From contig JBBINR010000018.1 in the NCBI GenBank assembly GCA_037443785.1, positions 1 to 64,000 of the forward strand: DNA of 64,000 nt, read 5' to 3'. Within the stretch, counting starts at the first letter, position 1. The number at the start of each line of letters is the position of its first letter. Origin of the DNA: JAQUOA01 sp037443785. Lineage in GTDB: Bacteria; Bacteroidota; Ignavibacteria; UBA10030; UBA8401. Shown piece after piece: positions 61,747 to 64,000 of the stretch. The translations under genes were made by a program, and so were the position numbers. Below the pieces are notes generated by a model. It was not told the DNA's origin. It searched no databases and worked only from the letters and a program-made list of their open reading frames with translations.

Positions 61747-64000
61747 TATGAAAGCCCTCGAATCTTTGCAAATAATTTTGTTGTCACTGTCGTAAACACA
61801 ACAATGGTAATTGAGCTTAACGGCATCAATATTGCCGCAAGTACCGGAGAAAGTTTTCCCTGTACCGCAAAAAATAATCCTACAAAGTTATACAGGAATG
61901 AAAGAATAAAACTTGCAACAACGATTGCTTTGCTATCTCTTGCGAAAGTTATAAATGTCGAAAGTCTTGACAGGGAAGAACTATCCATGATAACATCACA
62001 TGATGGGGAGAAATTTGAAATATTTTCTGTCACGGCAATGCCGATATCGCTTTTCATTAATGCCCCGGCATCATTCAGCCCATCTCCTACCATAATAACT
62101 TTCTTGCTATTTGTTTGTAGAGACTTGATATAATCATATTTATCGCTGGGCAGCTGATTGAATCGTAATTCAGTTTCCGGAGGAAATATTTTTTGCAACT
62201 GCACGCGTTCAGATTCATTGTCACCCGATATCACGGCAAACTTGAAAGAGCTTTTCAATGAACGAAGAATATCCTGCAGTCCTTCTTTATACGAATTCAC
62301 GATGGAAAAGTATCCTCTCACTTCGTCATTAATCGAAAGATATACTCGTGTTTCGTTTAATTTTTCCGAACGATGTATGCCGCCAATATATTGGCGAGAT
62401 CCAAGTTTATAGTGAAATTCCTTTACACTCCCTCGAATTCCTTTCCCGAGTTCTTCAGAAAAATTATTAACATAAACGGTGTTCCCTGAGAATGAGTCGC
62501 CAATCAATCGGCTCAAAGGATGAATAGAATTTTTTGTCAGAGAAAGAACAGCATCAATCTCATCTTGACTGAGTTCCGGTCCATTAAAGACAATAGACGA
62601 TCTCTGTGCATGGGTAATTGTTCCGGTTTTATCAAATACCATTACCCGGGCTTGGGTCATCACTTCAACGACATGAATATTTTTGATGTAAAAATTATTC
62701 CGGCCATAAATGCGCATTGCTGTTCCAAACGTAAATGGAATTGATATTGCAAGCGCGCATGGACAAGCCACAATCAATATTCCGGTAAAAGCATTGACCG
62801 CCGTAAGCGTGTCAATTTGAATCCAATAGGCACCCACACTGCCGGCAATTGCCAAAATTGCCATCGTAAAATATTTGGCAACACCATTGGAAAGATTTGA
62901 TAAATGATGATCTGACTTTGATTCGTCATTAAAATTGTTCCATAACTGAGTTAAATAACTTTGCGAGACTTCTTTTACGACTTCAAGTTCAATCACACTG
63001 CCGACCTGCCTGCCTCCGGCATAAATCATTTCACCAAGTACTTTTCCAATTGAATTTGATTCACCTGTGACAAAGCTATAGTCGATAGATGCTTCGCCTC
63101 TCAGCAGCAGTCCATCGGTCGGAATAATTTCATTATTTCTGATGACAATCCTATCACCCTTCTTTAACGATGAAATTGAAACCGTCGTTTCTCTTCCCTC
63201 CTTTTTCACAATCACAGAGAGTGGGAAATATGATTTGTAGTTCCTTTCGAAATTCAATCGATCGTACGTTTTACTTTGAAATAATCTGCCAAGCAATAAA
63301 TAGAATAATAATCCGCAAAACGAATCGACAAAACCGGGACCCGTATGAGTCAGGATTTCATAAGCACTTCGTGTAAATAATAACACAATCCCCAATGCAA
63401 TCGGGACATCGATATTAATAACTTTCTTTTTTAATCCACCAACAGCGGAACGGAAATAATCGTAACTGCAGTAAAAAAAAACAGGAATACTGAGGAGCAA
63501 ATTCAAATATGAAAATGTTTCGCGGAGTGTCTTTTCATTGGCATCAACGCCAAGATATTCGGGAAAACTGAACAACATGGCATTTCCAAAACAAAATCCA
63601 GCAACACCGATTTTATAATACAACGATCTTGTCGTTTCACTCTCTACTTTTTTTTCAATCGCGTCCAAACGAAGTTCCGGATCATACCCAAGTGATGTCA
63701 ACAAAATTGCAATTTTCTTTAACGATGTTTTCGTATGGAGGAATGTTACGGTGAGTTGTTTCTTTAGAAAATCGACTCGCGATTGAAGAATACCAGAATC
63801 AAATTTATAGAGTTGCTCCAAAAGCCAGATACAGGAACTGCAGTGAATATTTGGGAGAGCGAGAGTTACTTTGCCTGTTTTTCCATCAGTAAAATTCAAT
63901 AAGTTTCGTTGAACGGATTCTTCATCCAAAAAATCGAATCGTGAGACTTCAATTGCCGACGGAGAATTCCCGGGAGTCGATTGCAGAGTATAGTAGTTGC
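61746..64000 (-). CDS. ccoI: CcoI/FixI copper-transporting P1B-ATPase (5' end beyond window)
   Basis: Exports copper for cbb3 oxidase assembly. Seen: about 750 residues, reading frame open to the window edge. Upstream of a TTG at 63929 the frame gives NYYTLQSTPGNSP and RFDFLDEESVQ, which matches the region after the Cys-rich N-terminus of Bacteroidota CcoI, so the gene continues outside. HMA metal-binding motif NIHCSSCIW, membrane CPC (ACPCALAI), phosphorylation DKTGTI, and GDGLNDAGAL hinge are intact. First gene seen of the cco cluster. Confidence 0.95.
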   Translation of the reverse strand, partial: NYYTLQSTPGNSPSAIEVSRFDFLDEESVQRNLLNFTDGKTGKVTLALPNIHCSSCIWLLEQLYKFDSGILQSRVDFLKKQLTVTFLHTKTSLKKIAILLTSLGYDPELRLDAIEKKVESETTRSLYYKIGVAGFCFGNAMLFSFPEYLGVDANEKTLRETFSYLNLLLSIPVFFYCSYDYFRSAVGGLKKKVINIDVPIALGIVLLFTRSAYEILTHTGPGFVDSFCGLLFYLLLGRLFQSKTYDRLNFERNYKSYFPLSVIVKKEGRETTVSISSLKKGDRIVIRNNEIIPTDGLLLRGEASIDYSFVTGESNSIGKVLGEMIYAGGRQVGSVIELEVVKEVSQSYLTQLWNNFNDESKSDHHLSNLSNGVAKYFTMAILAIAGSVGAYWIQIDTLTAVNAFTGILIVACPCALAISIPFTFGTAMRIYGRNNFYIKNIHVVEVMTQARVMVFDKTGTITHAQRSSIVFNGPELSQDEIDAVLSLTKNSIHPLSRLIGDSFSGNTVYVNNFSEELGKGIRGSVKEFHYKLGSRQYIGGIHRSEKLNETRVYLSINDEVRGYFSIVNSYKEGLQDILRSLKSSFKFAVISGDNESERVQLQKIFPPETELRFNQLPSDKYDYIKSLQTNSKKVIMVGDGLNDAGALMKSDIGIAVTENISNFSPSCDVIMDSSSLSRLSTFITFARDSKAIVVASFILSFLYNFVGLFFAVQGKLSPVLAAILMPLSSITIVVFTTVTTKLFAKIRGLS

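Overview
The window (about 40% GC, densely coded, no phage, IS or CRISPR seen) looks like a chromosomal segment from a Gram-negative bacterium of the Bacteroidota/Chlorobiota (FCB) group, most likely an Ignavibacteria-like respirer. Support comes from a fused CcoNO cbb3 oxidase subunit with a mono-heme CcoP, a small histone H1-like protein, fused E1 alpha/beta 2-oxoacid dehydrogenase, lipoproteins and OmpA proteins, and many multiheme c-type cytochromes. The exact lineage is inference.

Region 1 (1-13709, all minus strand) is an electron-transfer island. A histidine kinase with a haem c motif (CYGCH) in its extracytoplasmic domain is coupled to an NtrC-type sigma-54 activator. Downstream lie two transcription units, each headed by a sigma-54-like -24/-12 element 58-59 nt before the first ATG: (i) an octaheme cytochrome plus an NHL propeller lipoprotein; (ii) a tetraheme cytochrome, a putative outer-membrane beta-barrel, a second NHL propeller, an 11-haem cytochrome, ResB and CcsA (cytochrome c maturation), and the start of a B12-binding radical SAM protein cut by the window edge. 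This is the most interesting part of the window: a redox-sensing, sigma-54-controlled cytochrome/propeller/barrel system carrying its own maturation genes.

Region 2 (14191-28280) holds tRNA-Ser(GCU) and tRNA-Pro(CGG), an OmpA-like lipoprotein, a hydrolase-like lipoprotein, an APC permease, a Sel1-repeat protein, an ABC exporter, endonuclease III, a HAD phosphatase, an EamA transporter, DNA polymerase I, a PspC-related pair and 5-formyl-THF cyclo-ligase.

Region 3 (28304-32396, minus) is translation: rplM-rpsI, then rpsB-tsf-pyrH-frr with recognisable terminators and an anomaly at the frr start (ATG immediately followed by TAA behind a perfect Shine-Dalgarno).

Region 4 (32454-44605, minus) is a single long 2-oxoacid dehydrogenase operon: lpdA-lipB-fused E1-E1alpha-E1beta-E2-lipA-pdhA-pdhB-pdhC, i.e. 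three E1 sets, two E2s, one E3 and the lipoate synthesis/attachment enzymes.

Region 5 (44606-49892) has a zinc-ribbon/Tudor-like small protein, S21, an ECF sigma factor with a membrane-bound anti-sigma-like partner, a histone H1-like protein, a degenerate CPBP membrane protein and an SDR reductase.

Region 6 (50051-55742, plus) is iron uptake: palindromic operators, Fur, FeoA, FeoB and a small FeoB-associated Cys protein, followed by a beta-barrel/mono-haem lipoprotein pair, an MIP18-family protein, a thioredoxin-like protein and a CBS protein.

Region 7 (55747-64000, minus) is the cbb3 oxidase cluster ccoI-S-NO-Q-P-G-H plus a UreH/SafE-like membrane protein; ccoI runs off the window end.
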